Counted from the stretch's first letter, positions 24,658 to 33,108 are shown. The stretch: DNA of 34,083 bases from Streptosporangiaceae bacterium (GCA_025964715.1 JAOPYH010000184.1:1-34083); one strand, 5' to 3'. Notes: a model not told the origin generated them from the letters alone. Program-made: numbers and translations.

Positions 24658-25140
24658 ATGACTTTCACGGTCGGCGACACCGTCGTCTACCCCCACCATG
24701 GGGCTGCTCGGATCGAAGCCATCGAGACCCGCACCATCAAAGGTGAGGACAGGACCTACTTGGTCCTGAAGGTCGACAAGGGTGACCTTACAGTGCGCGT
24801 CCCCGCGGACAACGCCGAGCTCGTGGGCGTTCGTGACGTGGTGGGCCAGGAGGGTCTGGAGAAGGTGTTCGAGGTGCTGCGTGCACCATACACCGAGGAA
24901 CCGACGAACTGGTCCCGGCGCTACAAGGCGAATCTTGAGAAGCTTGCCTCAGGGGACGTCAACAAGGTCGCCGAGGTCGTACGCGACTTGTGGCGTCGCG
25001 ACAAGGAGCGCGGCCTGTCGGCGGGTGAGAAGCGCATGCTTGCGAAGGCCAGGCAGATACTGGTCAGCGAACTTGCATTGGCTGAGAAGACCAATGAGGA
25101 CAAAGCAGAGGCTCTCCTCGACGAAGTCCTTACCGGCTGA
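24658..25140 (+). CDS. carD: CarD-family RNA polymerase-binding transcription regulator
   Basis: The 160-aa protein begins [27 protein letters not shown], the RNA-polymerase interaction domain of CarD/CdnL, and has the helical C-terminal DNA-binding part ([44 protein letters not shown]). Its Trp (in RDLWRRD) is the residue that in mycobacterial CarD supports the open promoter complex. It is an essential global regulator of rRNA and many other promoters in mycobacteria. The ATG at 24658 has GGAAGGGG about 10 nt upstream. A -10-like TACCCT lies at 24624-24629. Confidence 0.96.
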   Translation: MTFTVGDTVVYPHHGAARIEAIETRTIKGEDRTYLVLKVDKGDLTVRVPADNAELVGVRDVVGQEGLEKVFEVLRAPYTEEPTNWSRRYKANLEKLASGDVNKVAEVVRDLWRRDKERGLSAGEKRMLAKARQILVSELALAEKTNEDKAEALLDEVLTG

Positions 25141-25176
25141 GGCAGCATCCCTGCGTCAGTGACCTTTAATGAATAC

Positions 25177-25686
25177 GTGATTACACAGCTTCCCCGGGTG
25201 GGCGTCGGCACTGACGTCCACCCGTTCAGGTCCGGCCGTCGGCTGCGTGTGGCAGGCCTCGAATGGCCCGGTGAGGGCGACGGCCTCGCGGGCCACTCCG
25301 ATGGTGATGTGGCCGCGCATGCGGCCGGTGACGCCTTGCTGTCCGCCGCTGGGATGGGTGACCTCGGCGCCGTTTTCGGCACCGCCGACCCGCGCTGGTC
25401 CGGGGCGTCCGGCGTCGACCTGCTCCGCGAGATCGTACGGCTGCTCAGCGATAGCGGCTTCACGGTCGGCAACGTCGCCATACAGATCATCGGCAACCGG
25501 CCCAAGATAGGCCCGCGCAGAACCGAGGCCGAGAAGGTCCTCAGCGAAGCGATCGGCGGCGTCCCGGTGAGCGTCTCGGCCACCACGACGGACGGGCTCG
25601 GCCTGACCGGCCGGGGCGAGGGGCTGGCCGCCATAGCCACCGCGCTGGTATGGCCCGCGCAGGAGCCCAGCAGCCGGCCTCTCTGA
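25177..25686 (+). CDS. ispF: 2-C-methyl-D-erythritol 2,4-cyclodiphosphate synthase
   Basis: The 169-aa enzyme of the MEP isoprenoid pathway forms the cyclodiphosphate from CDP-ME 2-phosphate. Present are [10 protein letters not shown] (metal ligands Asp13, His15), [14 protein letters not shown] (His48 as third ligand), [16 protein letters not shown], and the family ending [21 protein letters not shown] prefer GTG 25177 ([15 protein letters not shown]) for family length; GTG 25159, 18 bp after carD, is also possible. In mycobacteria and Streptomyces ispD sits between carD and ispF. Here it is missing and no remnant is left in the gap. Confidence 0.93.
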   Translation: MITQLPRVGVGTDVHPFRSGRRLRVAGLEWPGEGDGLAGHSDGDVAAHAAGDALLSAAGMGDLGAVFGTADPRWSGASGVDLLREIVRLLSDSGFTVGNVAIQIIGNRPKIGPRRTEAEKVLSEAIGGVPVSVSATTTDGLGLTGRGEGLAAIATALVWPAQEPSSRPL

Positions 25687-25773
25687 CACACCCGGCGCGC
25701 CGGTGCACTGACGCAACGGCCGGGCAGCCGGCGCTTTTACCGGCCACCCGGTCCTGTCGGCGCGCCTGGCCCC

Positions 25774-27225
25774 TCAGTCCCTGGGCGGGGTGGGCGAGCT
25801 CCGCAACATGCTGGACGGCGGCCCCTCGATGCTCGGCGCCGGGTCAGGCCCCGGGTCGCGCTCGGGTCCTGACCCGGGCGCCGCCGCAGCCTCCTGTTGT
25901 CCCGCGTCGGGGTCCTCGGCCCGGTCGACCACCTCGGGATCCAGGTCGTCGGCCAGGTCGTCGTCGGTGTCCCGGGCCACGTCCCCATCGCGGTCGTGTC
26001 CGGCCTGATCCTGCGCGGCCATAGAAGGCTCCGCGTCCACGGCAGCGATGTCCGGACGGGTCATCGCCGCCGGTCCGGCCGGCGGCCGGCTGACCAGCCT
26101 GACGTCCGTCGGCAGGCTCGACGGGGCCGTCCTGGCCGGTTCCTCCTGCGCCATGACGGCTTCCGGATCCGGCGCGTCAGGCGCGGGTGGGACGGCCGGC
26201 GGACCGCCGCCGGACTCGGCCGAATGGGACTCTCCGGCGTCGAGCCAAGGCTCGGCACCGGGCCTCGCACCCGGTTTCCGCTGCGGGAGCTCTCGTTTCC
26301 CCTGCGGGAGCTCGGGGGGTCGCGGCTCCTCGGCCGGCCCGCTGTCCGCAGGCGCCGCCTCCACCCGTACGCCGTCCGGACGTGGTTCGGCCGGAGGCGA
26401 GCCGGCCGTACCTGGCCCGGCCGGTGCCTGCCCGCTCGGGGGCTGGGACGGCTTGTCCCGGCGCGGCAGCGGTGCGGCGACCTCTCTCATCCCGGGCACG
26501 AGGTCTCGGGTGGGTTCAGCGGCATAGGCCGGGAGCGGCCCGGCCGGCTCTTCGGCGGCCGGCTGCGGAGCCCCGGCGCCGGGCGCGGGTCCCGCGGGGA
26601 GTGCCGCCGCGGGCCGTGCCGCAGGAACCCGCGCGGCCTCCACGGCGGGAACCGCGACCGCGGATTGTCCCGGCACGGTGTCCGCCGTGGTCGCGGGCTG
26701 CGGTGCGGCCGGCTTCCCGGCCGCCGCAGGCGGGTCGGAGGGAGCCGGGGGCCCCGAGCCGATCGCCGCGCGCGCCTGCTTGAACATGGTCAGCCACAGC
26801 CACACAGCGATCACCAGCATCACGTGCGGCGCGGCGGCCACGCCTGCCGCGAGCGGACGGCCGGACAGCGACCCATAGCCGTTGACCGCCCGCTGCACAC
26901 CGGCAGCCGCGGCTCCGCCCACCAGGAGCAGGAGCACCGCCGAGCGCGTCCAGCGCGTCCACCACCGGGCGTGCCGGGCGACCAGGAGGGACAGGATCGT
27001 GACGGCGACGAGCGCGTCATAGGCGATGGGATAGCCGGGCGAGAAGCGCCTGGCCGCACGGCCCGCGAGGGCCAGGGCACGCAGATCGTCATAGGTGAGC
27101 ACGTAGAACGCGCCGGCGAGGACGGCGACACCGACCCCGGCGGACAGGGTCAGCAACCGTCGCTGCGTCGTCGAATATCGCGCGACCCCTGCGGGGCCGG
27201 AGTTACCGGAGGGCATCTGACTCAT
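25774..27225 (-). CDS. DUF2637 (SpdB-like) membrane protein with long disordered tail
   Basis: The protein of about 483 aa has four membrane helices (roughly residues 24-44, 66-84, 94-112 and 126-148) with LAGAFYVLTYDDLRALALAG and FSPGYPIAYDALVAVTILSLLVARHARWWTRW, matching DUF2637 proteins. These are best known as plasmid spread (SpdB) proteins of Streptomyces, but also occur on chromosomes. The remaining 330 residues are Pro/Ala/Glu-rich, with no fold visible. ATG 27225 is chosen; GTG 27243 is an alternative, and neither has a good ribosome-binding site. It is convergent with ispF and divergent from homogentisate dioxygenase; it does not belong to either pathway. Confidence 0.72.
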   Translation of the reverse strand: MSQMPSGNSGPAGVARYSTTQRRLLTLSAGVGVAVLAGAFYVLTYDDLRALALAGRAARRFSPGYPIAYDALVAVTILSLLVARHARWWTRWTRSAVLLLLVGGAAAAGVQRAVNGYGSLSGRPLAAGVAAAPHVMLVIAVWLWLTMFKQARAAIGSGPPAPSDPPAAAGKPAAPQPATTADTVPGQSAVAVPAVEAARVPAARPAAALPAGPAPGAGAPQPAAEEPAGPLPAYAAEPTRDLVPGMREVAAPLPRRDKPSQPPSGQAPAGPGTAGSPPAEPRPDGVRVEAAPADSGPAEEPRPPELPQGKRELPQRKPGARPGAEPWLDAGESHSAESGGGPPAVPPAPDAPDPEAVMAQEEPARTAPSSLPTDVRLVSRPPAGPAAMTRPDIAAVDAEPSMAAQDQAGHDRDGDVARDTDDDLADDLDPEVVDRAEDPDAGQQEAAAAPGSGPERDPGPDPAPSIEGPPSSMLRSSPTPPRD

Positions 27226-27418
27226 CTCGGGGGAGGGAGCCACTTATGTGGGGGGACAGCTGATCGGCCCGTGGGGAGGGTGACCACGAGACCGCCAGTT
27301 GAGTCCTATCTTCACCCCCCTGATCCCGTCCCGCCCGGACCATCCGTCGCGTGTCGTGTCTTTCCGCCACGGCGTCGTACGGTGAACACGACGCAGACGT
27401 CCGGATCTGGAGGCGACG

Positions 27419-28609
27419 ATGCCGTACTACCGGGCCGTGGGGGAGATCCCGCGGAAGCGCCATGTGCAGTTCCGCCGTCCTGACGGTGGCCTGTACGCCG
27501 AGGAGCTCATGGGGGAGGAGGGATTCACCTCCGACTCCAGCCTGCTCTACCACGTGCTCGCCCCGACGGCCATCCTGAAGAGCGAGGGCGCCGAGGATCC
27601 GGTGGGCCAGGCCGATCTGCGCCCCAACCACCCGCTGCAGCCACGCGCGTGCCGTACGCAGGACCTCCCGGCGGGCGGTGATCTCGTCATGGGCCGCCAG
27701 GTCCTTTACGGCAACGACGACGTGCGGCTGTCGTTCGTGGCGGCCGACTCGGTCAGCGACCTGTACCGCGACTCCGTCGGCGACGAGGTGGTCTACATCC
27801 AGTCCGGGGCCGCGCGGTTCGAGTCGACCTACGGCGCCATGGATGTGGCGGAGGGCGACTACGTCGTCGTGCCCACAGGCACGATCCACCGCTGGGTGCC
27901 GCGGCCCGCTGAAGACGGCGAGCCGCTGCGGGCCCTCGTCATCGAGGCCCGGGGCCATATCCGGCCGCCCAAGCGCTATCTGTCGCAGTACGGCCAGTTC
28001 CTCGAGCACGCCCCCTACTGCGAACGGGATCTGCGCGCTCCCACCGAGCCGCTGCTGGCCGAGGGCGGCGAGGTCCCGGTGCTGGTCCGCCACCGTGCGG
28101 GGCTGTCCCGGCTGACCTATGTACGCCACCCCTTCGACGTGGTCGGCTGGGACGGGTACCTCTACCCGTACGCCTTCAACATCGAAGACTTCGAGCCGAT
28201 CGTGAAGCGCACCCACGCGCCGCCGCCGGTGCACCAGACCTTCGAGGGGCCGAACTTCGTCATCTGCTCCTTCTGCCCGCGGCCGCTCGACTTCCACGAG
28301 GACGCGGTGCCCATTCCGTACAACCACCACAACGTGGACTCTGACGAGATGATGTTCTACGTCGGCGGCGACTACTCGGCCCGCAAGGGATCGGGCATCG
28401 GCGTTGGGTCGGTCTCGTTGCACCCCTCCGGCTTCACCCACGGACCGCAGCCGGGGGCCGTCGAGGCCGCAATCGAAGGGGTACGCCAGGGCAGGACGGC
28501 GACCTCGGAGATGGCCGTCATGATCGACACCTTCCGGCCCCTGCTGCTCGGCCCGGCCGCACGGCAGTCGGAGGATCCCGAGTACGCCTGGACGTGGGCC
28601 CGCGGCTGA
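27419..28609 (+). CDS. hmgA: homogentisate 1,2-dioxygenase
   Basis: The 396-aa cupin-type Fe(II) dioxygenase opens homogentisate to maleylacetoacetate in tyrosine/phenylalanine breakdown. The metal site is visible by spacing with the human enzyme: His304 and Glu310 in YNHHNVDSDEMMFYVGGD, and His341 in LHPSGFTHGPQPG. The N-terminal cupin part carries GDEVVYIQSGAARFESTYGAMDVAEGDYVVVPTGTIHRW. GGAGG lies 5 nt before the ATG. No other gene of the pathway (4-hydroxyphenylpyruvate dioxygenase, maleylacetoacetate isomerase, fumarylacetoacetase) is nearby, so it is an orphan here. It lies between ispF and cysS, which are neighbours in relatives. Confidence 0.92.
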   Translation: MPYYRAVGEIPRKRHVQFRRPDGGLYAEELMGEEGFTSDSSLLYHVLAPTAILKSEGAEDPVGQADLRPNHPLQPRACRTQDLPAGGDLVMGRQVLYGNDDVRLSFVAADSVSDLYRDSVGDEVVYIQSGAARFESTYGAMDVAEGDYVVVPTGTIHRWVPRPAEDGEPLRALVIEARGHIRPPKRYLSQYGQFLEHAPYCERDLRAPTEPLLAEGGEVPVLVRHRAGLSRLTYVRHPFDVVGWDGYLYPYAFNIEDFEPIVKRTHAPPPVHQTFEGPNFVICSFCPRPLDFHEDAVPIPYNHHNVDSDEMMFYVGGDYSARKGSGIGVGSVSLHPSGFTHGPQPGAVEAAIEGVRQGRTATSEMAVMIDTFRPLLLGPAARQSEDPEYAWTWARG

Positions 28610-28710
28610 TCCGAAAGGACTTGCGGCCCCTTCCAGGGATGTGCGGCCTGGCGGATCATCGCCATGCCGCCGTTGCGGCGTTCGGCGGTGGTGCCGCGGG
28701 CCTCATCGAT

Positions 28711-28716
28711 TAGCCT
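28711..28716 (+). promoter_or_regulatory. -10 element of a leaderless cysS promoter
   Basis: TAGCCT is followed by 7 nt and the GTG start at 28724; no ribosome-binding site precedes the start. A separate promoter is needed here because cysS is cut off from ispF by other genes. Confidence 0.5.
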
Positions 28717-28723
28717 TGAGCCT

Positions 28724-30121
28724 GTGAGCCTGCACCTTTACGACACCGGCACCCGTACAATCCGCGAATTCGTCCCGCTCGAGCCGGGCCGCGCCGGGAT
28801 GTACGTGTGCGGCGCCACCCCGCAGGCCGCTCCGCACATCGGCCACCTGCGCTCCGGCGTGATCTACGACCTCGTCTACCGCTGGCTGCTCAGGTCCGGT
28901 TATGACGTGACGTTCGCCCGCAACATCACCGATATCGACGACAAGATCCTCGCCGTCGCCGCCGACACCGGGGTGCCGTGGTTCGCGGTGGCCGAGGCCA
29001 ACCAGCGCACCTTCGGCCGGGGCTATGACGTCCTCGGCTGCCTGCCGCCGACCATCGAGCCGCGGGCCACCGGCCACGTGCCCGAGATGATCACGCTGAT
29101 GCGCCGGCTGATCGACGCCGGTCACGCCTACAGCGTTGACAACGACGTCTACTTCGACGTCAAGTCCTGGGCCGACCGTTATGGCGAGCTGTCCAACCAG
29201 AAGCTCGACAATATGATGGACGGCCGGGACACGGCCGGCGCCGATCTCAAGCGCGACTCCCGTGACTTCGCGTTGTGGAAGGGCGTCAAGCCGGGGGAGC
29301 CCAGCTGGGAGACCCCCTGGGGACCGGGACGCCCGGGGTGGCACCTGGAGTGCTCGGCGATGGCCACCAAATACCTGGGTGAGGCGTTCGACATCCATGG
29401 CGGCGGGATGGATCTGATCTTCCCCCACCACGAGAACGAGGCGGCTCAGTCGCAGGCGGCCGGGGACGGCTTCGCGAGCTACTGGATGCACAACGGCCTG
29501 CTCACCGTCAACGGCGACAAGATGAGCAAGTCCATCGGCAACGTCGTGCAGCTGACGGACCTGCTCGAGAAGGCCCGTCCCGTGGAGGTGCGCTACTACC
29601 TCGGGGCCGTGCACTACCGGTCGAACATCGACTACACCGACGCCGCGCTCGCGGAGGCCGCCGCGGCCTACCAGCGGATCGAGGGCTTCATCACCCGCGC
29701 GGCCGAGGTGGCCGGCTCCCCGGTCACGGGCGCGGAGCTGCCCGAGGCGTTCGTGGCGGCCATGGACGACGACCTCGGGGTGCCGCAGGCGCTGGCGATC
29801 GTGCACGAGACCGTACGGGCGGGCAATAACGCTCTCGCGGCCGGCGAGCACGACCAGGCCCGCGACGCGCTCGGGTCGGTCCGGGCCATGCTGGACGTGC
29901 TCGGCCTTGATCCGCTGTCCGCCCAGTGGCGGGACAAGGGCGGCGACGACCTGCGCTCGGTAGTCGACGCGCTGGTGGCCGTCACCCTGGAGCAGCGGCA
30001 GGCCGCCCGGGCACGCAAGGACTACGCCGCAGCCGACGCCATCCGCGATGGGCTGAGCGCGGCCGGCATCGTCGTCGAGGACACGGCACATGGACCGCGG
30101 TGGGAGCTCAGGCGCGCCTGA
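28724..30121 (+). CDS. cysS: cysteinyl-tRNA synthetase
   Basis: The 465-aa class I synthetase charges tRNA-Cys. Motifs are [19 protein letters not shown] (zinc ligand Cys29 and HIGH at 38-41), [20 protein letters not shown] (second zinc cluster), the HxxHE zinc motif in [11 protein letters not shown], and KMSKSIGN. The C-terminal anticodon-binding part ends in [30 protein letters not shown]. The related mycothiol ligase MshC is excluded by gene order next to rlmB and by this full C-terminus. The motif-1 region reads CGATPQ where most CysS have CGPTV. The GTG at 28724 fits the family N-terminus. Confidence 0.95.
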   Translation: MSLHLYDTGTRTIREFVPLEPGRAGMYVCGATPQAAPHIGHLRSGVIYDLVYRWLLRSGYDVTFARNITDIDDKILAVAADTGVPWFAVAEANQRTFGRGYDVLGCLPPTIEPRATGHVPEMITLMRRLIDAGHAYSVDNDVYFDVKSWADRYGELSNQKLDNMMDGRDTAGADLKRDSRDFALWKGVKPGEPSWETPWGPGRPGWHLECSAMATKYLGEAFDIHGGGMDLIFPHHENEAAQSQAAGDGFASYWMHNGLLTVNGDKMSKSIGNVVQLTDLLEKARPVEVRYYLGAVHYRSNIDYTDAALAEAAAAYQRIEGFITRAAEVAGSPVTGAELPEAFVAAMDDDLGVPQALAIVHETVRAGNNALAAGEHDQARDALGSVRAMLDVLGLDPLSAQWRDKGGDDLRSVVDALVAVTLEQRQAARARKDYAAADAIRDGLSAAGIVVEDTAHGPRWELRRA

Positions 30122-30222
30122 CCGCCGCCCGTGCGCGCCGCACCCGGCACGCCCCGTACGCTTCTGTGTCCGGGGGCGTTCGCCTGAGTGTGCCGCCCGA
30201 ACTGATGGAGGGCATGCGTCCG

Positions 30223-31173
30223 ATGACCAAACGTCATAAGAAGGGGACCGGTAACACCCCCAAGGCCGAGGACCGGCATTGGTTCGGCAAGCGCCAAAGC
30301 GCCCGCAGTGCCAAGTCCGCGTCGCGCACCGGCACTCCGACCACCGGCCGCGGCGGCAAGCGCCCCGCGGAGTCCGGACCGGCGGCGGGAGCGCGCTCGT
30401 CCGGCACCCGTACGGGTGGGGCGCCGCAGCGCCGTACGCTCGACAGTCCCGAAATCGTGATGGGGCGAAACCCCGTGGTCGAGGCCCTGCGGGCGGGGGT
30501 CCCCGGCACGACCCTGTACGTCATGTCGGAGCACACCGACGAACGGGTGCGTGAGGCGATCCAGATCGCCGCCGACCGCAGGATCCCGGTGCTGGAGGCC
30601 GGCAAGCCGCAGCTGGACCGGCTCACCGACGGTGCCGTGCATCAGGGCATCGCGCTGCAGGTGCGGCCCTATCGCTACGCGCACCCGGACGACCTGCTGC
30701 GCGGGAGCACGAAACCGTTGATCGTCGCGGTGGACGGGATCACCGACCCCCGCAATCTGGGCGCGATCATACGGTCCGCCGCGGCCTTCGGCGCCAATGG
30801 CGTCGTGGTGCCGGAGCGGCGCGCGGCCGGCGTCACCGCTGGAGCCTGGAAGGCCTCCGCCGGAACGCTCGCGTCCTTGCCCGTGGCGCGGGCGACCAAC
30901 CTGTCCCGGACGCTCAAGGCCTATCAGCAGGCCGGCTGCTTCGTCGCCGGGCTCGACGCCGCCGGTGCCGTGGCGGTGGGCGACCTCGAGGCCGCCGCGG
31001 ACCCGTTCGTCCTGGTCGTGGGCTCGGAGGGCAAGGGGCTAGGGCGCCTCGTCGCCGACACCTGCGACCTGCTGATCAACATCCCGATGAGCGGCCGGGC
31101 CGAGTCGCTGAACGCGGGCGTGGCCGCCGGCATCGCGTTGTACGAGGTCGCCCAGCGCCGCGGCGGCTCCTGA
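30223..31173 (+). CDS. rlmB: 23S rRNA (guanosine-2'-O)-methyltransferase RlmB (TrmH/SpoU family)
   Basis: The 316-aa protein has a basic, disordered N-terminal extension (about 1-75: TKRHKKGTGNTPKAEDRHWFGK...), an RNA-binding substrate domain (IVMGRNPVVEALRAG...), and the SPOUT knot with all three motifs: DPRNLGAIIRSAAAFGANGVVVPERRA, VVGSEGKGLGRLV, and IPMSGRAESLNAGVAAGIALYE. It should methylate a guanosine of 23S rRNA with SAM. ATG 30223 is preferred because GGAGGG lies 10 nt upstream; ATG 30214 is too close to it. It follows cysS by 101 bp, a pairing conserved in actinobacteria. Confidence 0.93.
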   Translation: MTKRHKKGTGNTPKAEDRHWFGKRQSARSAKSASRTGTPTTGRGGKRPAESGPAAGARSSGTRTGGAPQRRTLDSPEIVMGRNPVVEALRAGVPGTTLYVMSEHTDERVREAIQIAADRRIPVLEAGKPQLDRLTDGAVHQGIALQVRPYRYAHPDDLLRGSTKPLIVAVDGITDPRNLGAIIRSAAAFGANGVVVPERRAAGVTAGAWKASAGTLASLPVARATNLSRTLKAYQQAGCFVAGLDAAGAVAVGDLEAAADPFVLVVGSEGKGLGRLVADTCDLLINIPMSGRAESLNAGVAAGIALYEVAQRRGGS

Positions 31174-31180
31174 CGACGCA

Positions 31181-31215
31181 TTGGTCCGGGCGCCGGAGAC
31201 GGCCGCCCGGACCAA
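31181..31215 (+). terminator. hairpin terminator after rlmB
   Basis: TTGGTCCGGGCG (31181-31192) and CGCCCGGACCAA (31204-31215) form a perfect 12-bp stem with an 11-nt loop, 7 nt after the rlmB stop. No T-run follows. Confidence 0.7.
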
Positions 31216-31320
31216 CGGTTTGGACCTCAAATTCCCGCTCACATCGACTCGCCCGGCTACAAGCCTTCGCCCTTCGGCTTTGGCCGTTCCATCAGCTTCC
31301 CAGTCAGCCGTACAGGTAAG

Positions 31321-31353
31321 CGAAAAGGACCCACATCGCGGTGATGTGAGTCC
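31321..31353 (-). terminator. terminator of the phosphodiesterase gene
   Basis: On the minus strand an 11-bp stem (one mismatch; arms 31343-31353 and 31327-31337) is followed by CTTTTCG, 26 nt after the phosphodiesterase stop. Its core GACCCACATCGC (plus strand) recurs in the terminator at 32417-32451. Confidence 0.8.
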
Positions 31354-31379
31354 CCTCGCTTCCCGAGTTTCCAGGGAGA

Positions 31380-32201
31380 TCAGCAGTTCTTGGATCTCCA
31401 GTCGGCGTAGGTCCACACCGCGTCGGTGACGATCCCGTCCACCCGCCAGGATTTCAGGGTGGGCCAGGCCGTGGAGTCGTTGACCGTCCACGGCGTCATC
31501 TTGACGCCCTTGGCCTGGAGCTGCTTGGTGGCGGGCTGGGTCATGTCGGCCGCCCTGGGGGCCACGTACGGCCAGGCGGACTGGGCCGGCTCGGCGTCTG
31601 TGAGCAGGGTCAGGCCAGCGGAGAGCCTGGACTCGGCCGCCTTGATCCGGCTCAGGTCGGTGGCGTCGAAGCTCTGCGCCCGGACTCGGGAGAGCATCCC
31701 CGAGTCGACGATCCGCTTGGTGATTTCGCGGGCCTGCGCGGCGGTGATGCGGGACTTCGTCTCCAGCAGCACGTACTTGCCCGCTGACTTGGCGGCTGAC
31801 AGCACTTGATACAGCGTCGGCGGATGCACGTTCAGCACATTGCCGTTCGGGCCCTTCAGCTTCAGGGCGGTGAACTGTGTGGACCACAGCCCCGAGACGT
31901 TCCCGCTGCCGTTCGTCGTCCGGTTAACCGTGGCGTCGTGCATGATGACCGGCACGCCGTTGGGGTTGGACGAGGAGGCCCGGGAGAACTGGATGTCGGT
32001 CTCCGACCAGGCCATGTACTTCCAGGCGTTGTTGAAGGCCGGGATGCTGTTCTCGGGCTGGGTGCTCGTGACCCGCCCCCGGTGAGCGATCCCGATCGGG
32101 CAGCTCGCCTCCGCGTGCGCCTCGGGAACGGCGAGCGGGTTCAGCAGGAGGGTGAAGGCCGAAAGGGCCAGAGCCGTGAGCGTCTTGGTAAGGGGGCTCA
32201 C
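31380..32201 (-). CDS. secreted glycerophosphodiester phosphodiesterase
   Basis: The protein of about 273 aa starts with a signal peptide (hydrophobic LTALALSAFTLLLNPLAV, cleavage near AHA-EAS) and is a GDPD-family TIM barrel. Seen are IAHRG (His41, Arg42 by numbering from TTG 32204), ENS (Glu51), ETDIQFS (Glu68, Asp70 metal ligands), and VPVIMHDATVNRTTNG (His89, catalytic). The ending MTPWTVNDSTAWPTLKSWRVDGIVTD is the family C-terminal block. It should free glycerol 3-phosphate from glycerophosphodiesters outside the cell. GTG 32201 is chosen; TTG 32204 precedes it directly. No PHO box is evident upstream despite the phosphate role. Confidence 0.9.
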   Translation of the reverse strand: MSPLTKTLTALALSAFTLLLNPLAVPEAHAEASCPIGIAHRGRVTSTQPENSIPAFNNAWKYMAWSETDIQFSRASSSNPNGVPVIMHDATVNRTTNGSGNVSGLWSTQFTALKLKGPNGNVLNVHPPTLYQVLSAAKSAGKYVLLETKSRITAAQAREITKRIVDSGMLSRVRAQSFDATDLSRIKAAESRLSAGLTLLTDAEPAQSAWPYVAPRAADMTQPATKQLQAKGVKMTPWTVNDSTAWPTLKSWRVDGIVTDAVWTYADWRSKNC

Positions 32202-32378
32202 CAACGGTTCGGCTTTTCGCTGGCGTTACTCGAATGCACTTCTTTAAATCTCCGCGGTCTCGGTCTTGGGCTCACGCCGGCGACGGCTGGACCCTGACTC
32301 GGATCTCCTCCGTGCACCGCTCGGCTGTTTGGTCTGACATTATGCCGATATGGTGAGCCGCGTCCGATAGCGATGGCG

Positions 32379-32412
32379 ACCGTTATGACCCCGTACGGAA
32401 ACCGTTATGACC
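32379..32412. repeat. 12-bp direct repeats, two helical turns apart
   Basis: ACCGTTATGACC occurs at 32379-32390 and 32401-32412 (22-bp period) with CCGTACGG between. It lies in the gene-free 32205-32416 stretch upstream of the phosphodiesterase gene (minus strand), about 180-210 bp before its start. It may be a regulator site. Nothing else supportable was seen in this stretch. Confidence 0.6.
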
Positions 32413-32416
32413 TCGG

Positions 32417-32451
32417 AAATAAGAAAGACCCACATCGCCCCGATGTGGGTC
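32417..32451 (-). terminator. terminator, near-copy of the phosphodiesterase terminator
   Basis: GACCCACATCG (32427-32437) and CGATGTGGGTC (32441-32451) form a perfect 11-bp stem. On the minus strand it is followed by TTTCTTATTT, a good intrinsic terminator for the broken gene at 32484-32795. Confidence 0.82.
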
Positions 32452-32483
32452 CTCTGTTCCCCAAAAGGTCGGGGAAGGCCGGC

Positions 32484-32795
32484 TCAGTCGCCCTTGTCCG
32501 CGCAGCCGAGGATCAGGTTGCCCTCGTCGTCGTAGTAGGCCGCACCCTCCTTCAAGAGGTCGGGGAGCATGCCGGCGATCCGGCCCGCGAGGAGGTCGGT
32601 GTCGCCATGAAGGCGTACTGAGCGGTCAGCCAGGCGAAGGCGGTGATCGGCCACGCGATCGCACTCGGGTCTCCCCGGCTCCGTGGGGAACCTCCTGCCA
32701 TCAGACGATCTCGCTGAGCAAGACGGCGCTTGCACCGGTACGCCTGGATCACATACGAGTCGCCATTCGGCAGGTCGCCGTATGATCTCCCCAAG
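32484..32795 (-). pseudogene. frameshifted or decayed short gene, unknown function
   Basis: Two overlapping minus-strand frames look protein-like in turn. The first (from 32794) reads MGRSYGDLPNGDSYVIQAYRCKRRLAQRD... and then ITAFAWLTAQYAFM, a hydrophobic stretch. The second takes over near 32605-32612 and reads DTDLLAGRIAGMLPDLLKEG, AAYYDDEGNLILGCADKGD to a stop at 32484, followed by a good terminator. A one-base frameshift joining them would give a roughly 100-aa protein with one hydrophobic segment. I do not recognise the family. It could also be two chance frames; the terminator favours a former gene. Confidence 0.4.
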
Positions 32796-32841
32796 ATTCC
32801 TTAGGAAGCAGCCGCTTTTCGGTCTAGGGTGGGGACCTCCA

Positions 32842-32871
32842 TTCGACCCCTCGCAGGTCACGGGCTAGCCT
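32842..32871 (+). promoter_or_regulatory. promoter of tRNA-Thr
   Basis: TTCGAC (32842-32847) and TAGCCT (32866-32871) are spaced 18 bp, and the tRNA begins 11 nt downstream, a plausible sigma-70-type promoter. Confidence 0.5.
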
Positions 32872-32882
32872 ATGACCGCCAT

Positions 32883-32959
32883 GCCGGTGTAGCTCAGCAG
32901 GCCAGAGCAGCCGCCTTGTAAGCGGCAGGTCGTCGGTTCGAATCCGACCACCGGCTCCA
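32883..32959 (+). tRNA. tRNA-Thr (anticodon UGU)
   Basis: The cloverleaf is complete: acceptor GCCGGTG/CACCGGC, D-arm GCTC...GAGC, anticodon stem CCGCC/GGCGG-like arms around the loop CTTGTAA (anticodon TGT), T-arm GTCGG-TTCGAAT-CCGAC, discriminator T, and an encoded CCA. It reads ACA (and possibly other ACN) codons. Its last 16 bases recur downstream at 33093. Confidence 0.95.
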
Positions 32960-33092
32960 CACCACCTCTGATCTGCGGGGATAGCCTCCCGGCAGGAGTG
33001 TGACCAGTGAGTTCACCTGGTTCAGAGGCCGCCTTGACCCAAGAGGCTGCGGTTCCGCAGGAGGGTGCGTCCCGAGCTGCGCGCTTGCCAGC

Positions 33093-33108
33093 CCGACCAC
33101 CGGCTCCA
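33093..33108 (+). repeat. 16-bp copy of the tRNA-Thr 3' end (possible att site)
   Basis: CCGACCACCGGCTCCA is identical to bases 32944-32959, the T-arm/acceptor end and CCA of the tRNA. Integrases of mobile elements often use tRNA 3' ends and leave such a direct repeat. Only 133 bp lie between the copies and no integrase is seen, so this would be an old scar. 32960-33167 holds no other supportable gene. Confidence 0.6.

Noticed and set aside
25897-27483. 528-aa plus-strand frame opposite the DUF2637 gene
   Set aside because: Arg/Gly-rich shadow frame; the minus-strand frame has clear membrane helices and a family match.
28724-30121. mshC (mycothiol ligase) instead of cysS
   Set aside because: mshA in the window makes it tempting, but the full C-terminal domain and the rlmB neighbour fit cysteinyl-tRNA synthetase.
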